A DNA stretch of 14,637 bases from Verrucomicrobia subdivision 6 bacterium (GTDB lineage Bacteria; Verrucomicrobiota; Verrucomicrobiia; Methylacidiphilales; Verrucolacustridaceae). Made by a program: the position numbers and the translations under genes. The notes beneath the pieces were generated by a model. The model saw only the letters and a program-made list of their open reading frames with translations. It had not been told where the DNA came from and made no database searches. The DNA lies in contig CAMBGW010000015.1 of the NCBI GenBank assembly GCA_945866245.1, positions 1 to 14,637 of the forward strand, given 5' to 3'. The stretch's first letter is position 1. Each line of letters opens with the position of its first letter. This document shows positions 1-5,699 of the stretch, one piece after another.

Positions 1-185
1 AAACGGGCGGCAATTTCACGTGGGTTCGTTCCAGTTTGTTTGCCGGCCACCATAGGGAGGTGAGTTTGAAAGTGGCCGTGTCGTGGATCAGCACAGGGGC
101 GAACCCATGGCCCTGTACCTACTTGAGGGTAATGAGTTTGTGCCCAGACTTGGACGAGGTTTTCGAGGTCAGCTCGGAGGGACAT
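1..185 (-). CDS. argS: Arginyl-tRNA synthetase, N-terminal fragment (cut by window edge)
   Basis: This is the first 61 codons of a minus-strand gene that continues beyond the left edge. The translation begins MSLRADLENLVQVWAQ and later reads ADPRHGHFQTH, then TGTNPREIAAR. That arrangement matches the N-terminal additional domain of class I arginyl-tRNA synthetases, where a GDYQ-like stretch is followed about 15 residues later by a (N/A)PR-(E/Q)-(I/L)A motif (E. coli: QFGDYQAN and MAPRQLAEQ). The enzyme would charge tRNA-Arg in the cytoplasm. The ATG shares its A with the stop of the upstream EIIA gene (TAATG), and no Shine-Dalgarno is visible, so translational coupling is likely. The catalytic HIGH and KMSK motifs lie outside the window, so the call rests on the N-terminal domain only. 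Confidence 0.75.
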   Translation of the reverse strand, partial: MSLRADLENLVQVWAQTHYPQVGTGPWVRPCADPRHGHFQTHLPMVAGKQTGTNPREIAAR

Positions 186-640
186 TAGGGAGTACGAAGG
201 ATGGATAGGATCTCCGGCGCCCCAGGTGCTTGAAGTAGTTTCGACTTAACTCCGCGGCGGTTAAAGAATTTGGCTACGGTAGCAAGGGTTTGGAGATGTT
301 CCTGGCTATGGTCTGGAGGAGTAAGAATAAGAAAGAAAAGGGTGACCGGTTTGCCATCGACCGCTTCGCAATCCACCCCTTGGAGGCAACGGGCGAGTAG
401 GAAACAAGGTTTGGGCAGTTTTGTAATGGTGGCGTGGGGCAGGGCGAAGCCTCCGCCCATCGCGGTGGTCATTTTGGCCTCTCTTGCCTGTAAACCCTCC
501 AACGAAGGGGAGGAGAGATCGCTCTTCATAAATCCATTACTGACAATGGAATGCACCATTGTCTGATAGGCACTATTGCGGTCCTTAGCGACAAGATCGG
601 GTAGTAGATTCTTTTCGTTGATGAGGTCTGAAACTAGCAC
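185..640 (-). CDS. PTS EIIA type-2 domain protein (PtsN/EIIA-Ntr-like)
   Basis: A 151-residue, single-domain protein of the mannitol/fructose EIIA family, about the length of PtsN. The phosphorylatable histidine is His69 in the motif GGGFALPHAT, matching the family G-x-A-(I/L/V)-P-H signature. An N-terminal segment (VSDLINEKNLLPDL) resembles the usual start of these domains, and TPPDHSQEHLQTLA (about residues 107-120) matches the conserved C-terminal helix region. No EIIB or EIIC sugar-transport domain is attached or adjacent, which favours a regulatory phosphocarrier over a sugar permease part, but the target cannot be read from sequence. The start is GTG at 640, 12 bp after the stop of the membrane protein gene, and the stop overlaps the argS start by 1 bp. 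The three genes probably form one transcript. Confidence 0.85.
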   Translation of the reverse strand: MLVSDLINEKNLLPDLVAKDRNSAYQTMVHSIVSNGFMKSDLSSPSLEGLQAREAKMTTAMGGGFALPHATITKLPKPCFLLARCLQGVDCEAVDGKPVTLFFLILTPPDHSQEHLQTLATVAKFFNRRGVKSKLLQAPGAPEILSILRTP

Positions 641-652
641 GAGCAGAATGTT

Positions 653-1354
653 TTAGGCGGAATGGGGTAGGTAGCGCAAGAGCAGGCCCGAGAGCCAAAG
701 AGCGATCGTTGAGTACGTCCATACCCACTCAGTTCCCAATTGAAGAAGAGTTTGGCCAAACGAAGCTGGGTGGAAAGCCCCCCAGAGCAACATTCCGATC
801 AGAAAAGTATTTCCCATCAAGATGAGCGTGATGGAAAAGATTCTCCCATAGATCAAAAAGTCAGGTTGGGCTGTTGGAATAAGGCTCAGGGTGAAGGAGT
901 AGTGATATCCCCAAATAACACCCCAAAGGGCTAGACTAGGGAGGGTGTAATTCTGCAGCTCCGGCCAAACTCGTGTCCCCGCCAGCCAAAGAATTCCTGC
1001 CAGCAAGGGGTAAAAAGGTAAAATATAGGGGGCTAAACTAATCCAAGGTGAGACTCGATCGGATAAAACTTTTCCTCCTTTTGAGCTGGCTTGGATGGAG
1101 TGAACTTTTCCCCCACTACACCAAACGGCAAGGGCATGGGTGAGTTCATGCCCCAAAACATAAATTCCGCGCGGACGGGGTAGGGTAAAAAAAGCGATGC
1201 AAGACAGGAAAACCCCCGCCCCAAAGGCGGCCACTGTCGCCCAAGGAAATTGAGGGGAATGAGTGATCGATCGTAAAAGCTTTCCTAAATAAATAAGGGT
1301 TGCGACAAGACCTGGCCAGAGGAGCAAAGAAACGATAAGGCGGAGTAAGTTCAT
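653..1354 (-). CDS. Putative M50-like membrane zinc metalloprotease
   Basis: A polytopic inner-membrane protein of 233 residues from the ATG at 1354. The zinc-binding motif HELTH (residues 69-73) follows two hydrophobic segments (about 5-25 and 38-57), as in site-2-protease/M50 peptidases, where HExxH sits in or next to a membrane helix. Several further hydrophobic stretches follow. An Asp in PTAQPDF (about residue 165) near a late hydrophobic segment could be the third metal ligand, corresponding to the LDG motif of S2P enzymes, but it is not canonical. No PDZ or CBS domain is present. A GTG at 1384 would add ten residues, but it would leave only 11 bp before the divergent rpsT start, so the ATG is preferred. 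Substrate unknown. The family call is moderate: the HELTH motif is clear, the rest of the fold is inferred. Confidence 0.6.
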   Translation of the reverse strand: MNLLRLIVSLLLWPGLVATLIYLGKLLRSITHSPQFPWATVAAFGAGVFLSCIAFFTLPRPRGIYVLGHELTHALAVWCSGGKVHSIQASSKGGKVLSDRVSPWISLAPYILPFYPLLAGILWLAGTRVWPELQNYTLPSLALWGVIWGYHYSFTLSLIPTAQPDFLIYGRIFSITLILMGNTFLIGMLLWGAFHPASFGQTLLQLGTEWVWTYSTIALWLSGLLLRYLPHSA

Positions 1355-1395
1355 AGATTGACGAGGGGGAGGGGTTTCGGGCACTCTTTCCCCTT

Positions 1396-1650
1396 ATGGC
1401 CAACACTGCCTCTGCTGCAAAACAAGCCCGTGGCGCACTCCGCCGCCGGGTGGTCAATCGTCTTCTCTTGGATCATGCTCGCACTGCCCAGAAAAAGTTG
1501 GTCGCCCTGCTGACAGCTGGGAAAAAAGATGAAGCCGCAAAACTTTTCCCCGAACTGCAGCGTCGTCTGGACCGTGCGGCCAAGGGTAAAGCCATTCACC
1601 GAAATCGCTCGGCTCGTATCAAATCCCGAATCGCTCACAAGCTTCGCTAA
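1396..1650 (+). CDS. rpsT: 30S ribosomal protein S20
   Basis: An 84-residue basic protein with the family hallmarks: the start MANTASAAKQARGALRRR, a helical middle, a LDRAAKGKAIHRN segment and the end ARIKSRIAHKLR. Length and composition match bacterial S20, which binds 16S rRNA helices in the small subunit body. It stands alone on the plus strand. Its stop is 2 bp from the stop of the convergent ispE gene, leaving no room for a separate terminator between them. The 13 bases before the ATG (CACTCTTTCCCCT) are almost entirely pyrimidine, with no Shine-Dalgarno at normal spacing. The purine run GAGGGGGAGGGG lies about 20 bases upstream, too far for standard pairing. Confidence 0.95.
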   Translation: MANTASAAKQARGALRRRVVNRLLLDHARTAQKKLVALLTAGKKDEAAKLFPELQRRLDRAAKGKAIHRNRSARIKSRIAHKLR

Positions 1651-1652
1651 TT

Positions 1653-2516
1653 TCACTTCGCCCCGCAAATTAGTTGGGCGGCCTGTATCCATGCCTCCGA
1701 ACCAAAGTGTGTCTTAGCGCGACTCGCAACCTGTTCCGCCTCTTGTTTCGTTGGCCACAAGCCAAATACGGTCGATCCGCTTCCGCTCATGCGCGCGGCA
1801 AGGGCTCCGGGCTGCGATTGCAGCCACTCTCTGGCTGATTGGATCCAGATAAATTTCTTCTCGACCGCCTCCTCCAGATCGTTTCTTGGCCGCAGAATGA
1901 GATTCATTCCGTTCTCTTGCTTTAAGGTGAGCTCGGGCCCCTCAACACCCTCTTTTGGGGATTGCGCGTAGGCCGCGTAGGCACTTGCTGTCGGGGAGGG
2001 AAAGCCTGGGTGAATCAAGACAGCCCACGGCAGATCTTTCATCGGGCTGGGATGGAGAATTTCTCCGCGGCCTGTTCCGCGCGAAGCGTAGGGCTGCAGA
2101 AAAAAGGGAACATCACTTCCCAGTTCAGCACCTAGCGTGGCTACCTGTTCGTCTGTGCAAGTGAGAGACCACAATTTTCGTAATAGAGTAAGAGTGGAGG
2201 CAGCATCACTGCTCCCGCCCCCGAGCCCGGCGCCTTGTGGAATCTTCTTCTCAAGGTCGAGATGAACACCAGCACCGTGCTTGGCAAACTTCTGTAGGGC
2301 GCGCGCCGCGCGTAATACCAGATTGTCTGAGCCAGCGGACAGGTGGGCGTCACCGAGAATAGAAAGAGTACAGTTGCCGTCTTGGGTAGCCCTAGCCTTG
2401 ATGGTGTCGAATAGGTCGACGCGAATAAAAAATGTGTCGATGGAATGAAATCCATCTGGTCGGCGTTGGCCCAAGCGTAAATCTAAATTGATCTTGGCGT
2501 AGGCTCGGATTGTCAT
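1653..2516 (-). CDS. ispE: 4-diphosphocytidyl-2-C-methyl-D-erythritol kinase
   Basis: A cytoplasmic GHMP-family kinase of the MEP isoprenoid pathway. It phosphorylates the 2-hydroxyl of CDP-methylerythritol using ATP. From the ATG at 2516 the protein has 287 residues, normal for IspE. Seen: RAYAKINLDL at the N-terminus with the catalytic-type Lys8, RRPDGFHSIDT, the ATP-binding glycine loop PQGAGLGGGSSDA (93-105), GSDVPFF with Asp135 (equivalent to the E. coli catalytic Asp141), and the C-terminal MSGSGSTVFGL loop. Nearby alternative starts are ATG 2525 and TTG 2537; the shorter form fits other IspE N-termini and leaves 20 bp to the divergent pyrF ATG. The gene is convergent with rpsT, 2 bp apart. 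Confidence 0.95.
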   Translation of the reverse strand: MTIRAYAKINLDLRLGQRRPDGFHSIDTFFIRVDLFDTIKARATQDGNCTLSILGDAHLSAGSDNLVLRAARALQKFAKHGAGVHLDLEKKIPQGAGLGGGSSDAASTLTLLRKLWSLTCTDEQVATLGAELGSDVPFFLQPYASRGTGRGEILHPSPMKDLPWAVLIHPGFPSPTASAYAAYAQSPKEGVEGPELTLKQENGMNLILRPRNDLEEAVEKKFIWIQSAREWLQSQPGALAARMSGSGSTVFGLWPTKQEAEQVASRAKTHFGSEAWIQAAQLICGAK

Positions 2517-2536
2517 GGAGTTCATTTCACGATTCA

Positions 2537-3283
2537 ATGGGTGGGTTGAAGCCTGATCAGATCATCCTTGCCCTTGACGTCGACACATCGGAAGAAGCCT
2601 TAAGTTGGGCCAAGCGGTTCCGCGGCAAGATTGGCACCTTCAAAATCGGACTGCAGCTGTATTTGCGTTCAGGAGTCGAAGTCTTGTCGGGGCTGCAAAA
2701 GCTGGAAGTCCCCATCTTTCTGGATCTTAAGTTCCACGACATCCCCAATACCGTCGGGCAGGCGGTACGCGCCGTCGCACCTTGGAAGCCACGCTTCTTA
2801 ACCGTCCATGCTTCGGGAGGAGAGGAGATGATGGCAGCGGCTGTTTCCCATGCCGCTAAGGAGACCCATGTTCTCGGAGTCACTCTTCTGACAAGCCTGA
2901 GTGAGGAGGCTGTCCGAGCAGTGGGCTGGCATAGTGGAGTGGATGGTGCAGTACGCAATCTTTCCACCTTGGCGAAAAAAGCCGGTCTGGCAGGTGTTGT
3001 TTGTAGCCCCCATGAAGCAAAGAGTGAGAGGTTGGTCTGGGGTGAGAAGGGTGAAGTTGTCACCCCAGGAGTCAGGCCCAAGGGAAGTAAGGAGGACGAC
3101 CAAGCCCGCTCCAAAACACCACGGGAAGCTCTGCTGGATGGTGCCAGCCGTATTGTCTTGGGACGCCCCATCTTAAAAGCAGCAAACCCGGAAGCTGTCT
3201 TGGAATCCATCCTCGCAGAGGAATCGATTCCGATTCATGAAAACAAAAAGAGTGATCACATTGAAAAACGTGGGCCTAAATAG
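2537..3283 (+). CDS. pyrF: Orotidine 5'-phosphate decarboxylase
   Basis: Catalyses the last step of UMP synthesis, decarboxylation of OMP, in the cytoplasm. From ATG 2537 it has 248 residues. Seen: IILALDVDT (9-17), TFKIGLQLY with Lys36, the catalytic signature FLDLKFHDIPNT with Asp63, Lys65 and Asp68, VVTPGVRP before the phosphate-binding loop, DDQAR, and VLGRPI with the phosphate-contacting Arg210. This is the short bacterial class. A TTG at 2510 would add nine residues and overlap ispE; the ATG is preferred. The charged tail after about residue 228 (ending DHIEKRGPK) runs past the usual family end, and its last codons overlap the 3' end of convergent lptB by 28 bp. Its UMP product feeds, through UTP, the CTP synthase encoded in the neighbouring operon. 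Confidence 0.95.
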   Translation: MGGLKPDQIILALDVDTSEEALSWAKRFRGKIGTFKIGLQLYLRSGVEVLSGLQKLEVPIFLDLKFHDIPNTVGQAVRAVAPWKPRFLTVHASGGEEMMAAAVSHAAKETHVLGVTLLTSLSEEAVRAVGWHSGVDGAVRNLSTLAKKAGLAGVVCSPHEAKSERLVWGEKGEVVTPGVRPKGSKEDDQARSKTPREALLDGASRIVLGRPILKAANPEAVLESILAEESIPIHENKKSDHIEKRGPK

Positions 3284-4017
3284 AGGCCACGCGCTACAGG
3301 ATCATTGATCAGAAACTCCGCATTTCCTTCGCTCTCCACTTTTCCCTCGCAGATCAAGTAGGCCCGACTCACGATTGAAAGAGTTTCGCGCACATTGTGA
3401 TCGGTAATCAGCACGGCAATTCCCTTTCGACGCATCGTTAAGATAATCTGTTGAATATCATAAACCGCAAGGGGATCAACCCCGCTAAAAGGTTCATCCA
3501 AAAGCAGAACACTCGGGCGGGTCACAAGACATCTCGCAATGGCCAATCGCCTTTTTTCCCCTCCGGAAAGCTGGATGGCATGACTCTTAATCAGGTTATC
3601 CAGCCCTAGCTCCACCAAGAGCTCATGACAGCGCTCCTTCCGCTCCTGATCGGTAATGGGAAGTGTTTCCAGAATCGCCATCAGATTTTCTTCGACGGTT
3701 AAGCGGCGAAAGATGGATTCCTCTTGGGGAAGATAGCCAATCCCACGCCGAGCTCTTCGATACATGGGCATGCCTGTAACGTCTTCGCCTGAGAACTGGA
3801 TAGTGCCCGCCGTAGGTCGCACTAGGCCAACCAGCATATAAAAGCTGGTGGTTTTTCCTGCTCCATTTGGCCCGAGCAAACCCACCACTTCGCCCGCACG
3901 AATGTTTAAGTTCACTCCGTTGACCACGTTTCGCTCTCCGTAACGTTTCACCAAACCATTGCAGGAGAGGATCGGTTCTCCAGCGGGAAGAGGGGTAGAT
4001 TTTGGATCCGTGCTCAG
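3256..4017 (-). CDS. lptB: LPS export system ATP-binding protein LptB (probable CTG start)
   Basis: Cytoplasmic ABC ATPase that powers LPS extraction from the inner membrane with LptF/LptG. With the CTG start at 4017 the protein has 253 residues. Seen: Walker A GPNGAGKTT (49-57), Q-loop LPQEESIFRRLTVEENL, signature LSGGEKRR (from 150), Walker B LLLDEP (171-176) followed by FSGVDP, H-loop ITDH (His209), and the family C-terminus GLYLGPRF. The first start-like codon inside the conserved domain is TTG 3954. Starting there would delete the first beta-strand (ILSCNGLVKRYG, compare LTAKNLAKAY in E. coli). The frame stays open further upstream without any ATG, GTG or TTG. Its only CTG lies at 4017-4015 and overlaps the lptA stop as CTGA, with AAAAGG just upstream. 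The function call is firm; the start is inferred. Confidence 0.93.
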   Translation of the reverse strand: MSTDPKSTPLPAGEPILSCNGLVKRYGERNVVNGVNLNIRAGEVVGLLGPNGAGKTTSFYMLVGLVRPTAGTIQFSGEDVTGMPMYRRARRGIGYLPQEESIFRRLTVEENLMAILETLPITDQERKERCHELLVELGLDNLIKSHAIQLSGGEKRRLAIARCLVTRPSVLLLDEPFSGVDPLAVYDIQQIILTMRRKGIAVLITDHNVRETLSIVSRAYLICEGKVESEGNAEFLINDPVARGLYLGPRFSM

Positions 4018-4505
4018 GGGGCCTTTTGAAGCATTACCCGGCTTGCCCCCTCCGTCGTCATCTTGTCTTCTTCCGGATAGAGAATAATTTTGTCGGCAAA
4101 AACGGTTTTGTCTTTCGAAACTACCTTGGGTTGTCGAGTCACTTTGAGAAGAGTCAGCTTCTTAACCGACATATCGTAGAGCGCCTTTTCACTGGATGTA
4201 TCCGAGGATCCATCCTTTCTCTTAATAACAACATCCTCTCTTGCTTCGAGTGATTCTACAGCGTCGTTGTCGGCAAAGAAAACCGTCATCTCCTTCGCGG
4301 TCATCGTGAAGCGGGGCTCGTCAACTTTTACATTTCCCCGGAATATTCCCTGCTTCTTTCCTTGTTTTTTGCCCAAGTTGAGATCAAGGGAGTCGCTTTC
4401 GATGGTTGTCGAGCTATTGGTCGAACTGGCTGGCGTGGGGGGAGGGGCGTCCTCGGCTAAAAGCCAACTCGTTGCAGCGAGAAAGGCAAAGAATATGTAT
4501 TTCAT
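4014..4505 (-). CDS. lptA: LptA/OstA-family periplasmic LPS transport protein
   Basis: Predicted periplasmic bridge protein carrying LPS between LptC and the outer-membrane LptD. From ATG 4505 it has 163 residues. A signal peptide is visible (MKYIFFAFLAATSWLLA, cleavage before EDAPPP), followed by a Pro/Ser/Thr-rich linker and an OstA-like beta-jellyroll domain. Typical phrases are TTIESDSLDLNL, GIFRGNVKVDEPRFTMTAKEMTVFF, AREDVVIKR, ALYDMSVKKLTLL and ADKIILYPEEDKM. Sequence identity in this family is low, but domain style, signal peptide and position between lptC and lptB agree. The frame stays open upstream to 4574, but that extension would precede the signal peptide and overlap lptC. The ATG overlaps the lptC stop as ATGA. 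The leader before the ATG lacks a Shine-Dalgarno, so coupling to lptC is likely. Confidence 0.85.
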   Translation of the reverse strand: MKYIFFAFLAATSWLLAEDAPPPTPASSTNSSTTIESDSLDLNLGKKQGKKQGIFRGNVKVDEPRFTMTAKEMTVFFADNDAVESLEAREDVVIKRKDGSSDTSSEKALYDMSVKKLTLLKVTRQPKVVSKDKTVFADKIILYPEEDKMTTEGASRVMLQKAP

Positions 4506-4930
4506 GGGGCTGAGTTGGAGAGAACGACTCGCACACGATTGTAGAGCGTGCCGCTTGAGTCGGCGACATTCCAATCGATGCCGTTAGAGGAAATCATTAG
4601 GGTCGGCCTCTTTACGATGATTCCTGTATCGGTAGTCAGGCGATTTTCCTTCCGCCAGAAATCACTGCGCGTCGCTGTAATGGTTGTCTCGACATTCCCC
4701 TCACCATTAAAGAGCTCAACTTTCAGGTCTTCGATCTTCAGCTGATTGGGGCTGACGACGGTAGCTCGCTTTCCATGGACCACGGCGGTTTTCTTACCGC
4801 TGGCATCCGCCTGAGGAAGTGAAAAGTTCTGAATAACGGAGCCTATAGGAAATTCGGGGCCGTTTGCCGCAGAGAGAGGCAAAAGTCCCAACCCCAAAAG
4901 GCAAAGGGTGACGGTTTTAGGAGACGGCAT
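4502..4930 (-). CDS. lptC: LptC-like periplasmic LPS export protein
   Basis: A 142-residue exported protein from ATG 4930. The N-terminus MPSPKTVTLCLLGLGLLPLSAANG is a hydrophobic signal, either cleaved after SAA or kept as an anchor; there is no lipobox. The remainder is predicted beta-rich, with an LptC/OstA-like pattern: TAVVHGKRATVVSPNQL, IEDLKVELF, TTITATRSDFWRKENRL, GIIVKRPTLMISSNGIDW and GTLYNRVRVVLS. LptC would pass LPS from LptB2FG to LptA. The name rests strongly on position, directly before lptA and lptB, and on fold style, since LptC sequences diverge widely. AGGA six bases before the ATG is a plausible ribosome binding site. The start overlaps the 3' end of kdsA by 14 bp. A longer in-frame reading to 5068 lies inside kdsA and is rejected. 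Confidence 0.75.
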   Translation of the reverse strand: MPSPKTVTLCLLGLGLLPLSAANGPEFPIGSVIQNFSLPQADASGKKTAVVHGKRATVVSPNQLKIEDLKVELFNGEGNVETTITATRSDFWRKENRLTTDTGIIVKRPTLMISSNGIDWNVADSSGTLYNRVRVVLSNSAP

Positions 4931-5699
4931 AAAGGATCCTATGAATTTGGCGAAAGAGGGGTTTCGCTTGTGAGAGGGGGAGCATGCTCTCTTTGTCGGA
5001 GAGAGCCTTTTTAGGATTTGGGTGCACCTCAATAAAAAGCCCATCAATCCCAACGGCAGCTGCGGCACGAGCTAAGGCTGGAATGAATCGGGCTTCACCA
5101 CGTGTGATCTCACCCCCCGTCGGGCGCTGAACGGAGTGAGTGGCATCAAAGATCACTTGATGACCTTGCTCCCGCATGGTTACCAACCCCCGCATATCCA
5201 CGACAAGATCGCCGTGCCCGAAAGAGGTTCCCCGCTCCGTAATCCATGCTTTTTTGCAGCCACCCCGTCGAAGTTTCTCCATGACTGCGGATACGGCCTG
5301 AGGGGCGAGAAACTGGCCCTTTTTTACACTGATGGCCTTTTTCGTTTTTGCCGCAGCAATCAGCAGGTCGGTCTGGCGGCACAAAAAGGCAGGAATTTGT
5401 AATATATCGACAACTCGACCTGCCGCTTTTGCCTCCTGCACAGAGTGCACATCCGTGAGGACGGGTACTTTCAAAAGTTTGCGTATCGCAGCTAGCTCCT
5501 TCAGGCCTTTTTGAAAGCCAGGGCCTCGAGGAGAGTTTAAGGAGGTTCGGTTCGCCTTATCGTAACTAGCTTTAAAGACATAGTCCCAGCCTAGGGAGTG
5601 AGCTAAGTCTCTTAAGGTACGACCGATCAGCATGGATGTTTTGCGCGACTCCAAAACACAAGGGCCACCGATCAGAAGGAATTTATTTCTTTTTGGCAT
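4917..5699 (-). CDS. kdsA: 3-deoxy-D-manno-octulosonate 8-phosphate synthase, metal-dependent type
   Basis: Condenses phosphoenolpyruvate with arabinose 5-phosphate to Kdo-8-phosphate in the cytoplasm. From ATG 5699 it has 260 residues. Conserved blocks in order: GGPCVLES (11-18), FKASYDKANRTS (42-53), TDVHS, LQIPAFLCRQTDLL, VKKGQFLAP, ITERGTSFGHGDLVVDMR, FDATHSVQRPTGG and FIEVHPNP. The metal ligands of the metal-requiring class are all present: Cys14, His188, Glu224 and Asp235 (compare Aquifex Cys11, His185, Glu222, Asp233). E. coli, in the metal-free class, has Asn at the Cys position. The next operon gene downstream is lptC, without the kdsD and kdsC genes often found near kdsA. The start overlaps the pyrG 3' end by 17 bp. 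Confidence 0.95.
   Translation of the reverse strand: MPKRNKFLLIGGPCVLESRKTSMLIGRTLRDLAHSLGWDYVFKASYDKANRTSLNSPRGPGFQKGLKELAAIRKLLKVPVLTDVHSVQEAKAAGRVVDILQIPAFLCRQTDLLIAAAKTKKAISVKKGQFLAPQAVSAVMEKLRRGGCKKAWITERGTSFGHGDLVVDMRGLVTMREQGHQVIFDATHSVQRPTGGEITRGEARFIPALARAAAAVGIDGLFIEVHPNPKKALSDKESMLPLSQAKPLFRQIHRILYAVS

Noticed and set aside
1358..1363. TTGACG as a -35 box for rpsT
   Set aside because: No -10-like hexamer lies 16-18 bases downstream, and the spot would put the start of transcription at the start codon; too weak to list as a feature.
2557..3210. 217-codon open frame antisense to pyrF
   Set aside because: Low-complexity, Ser/Thr/Arg-rich translation with no recognisable domain; it is the complement of a well-conserved gene and follows from that gene's codon usage.
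4506..4574. Upstream extension of LptA by 23 residues
   Set aside because: It overlaps lptC and precedes a clear signal peptide; ATG 4505 gives the ATGA junction.
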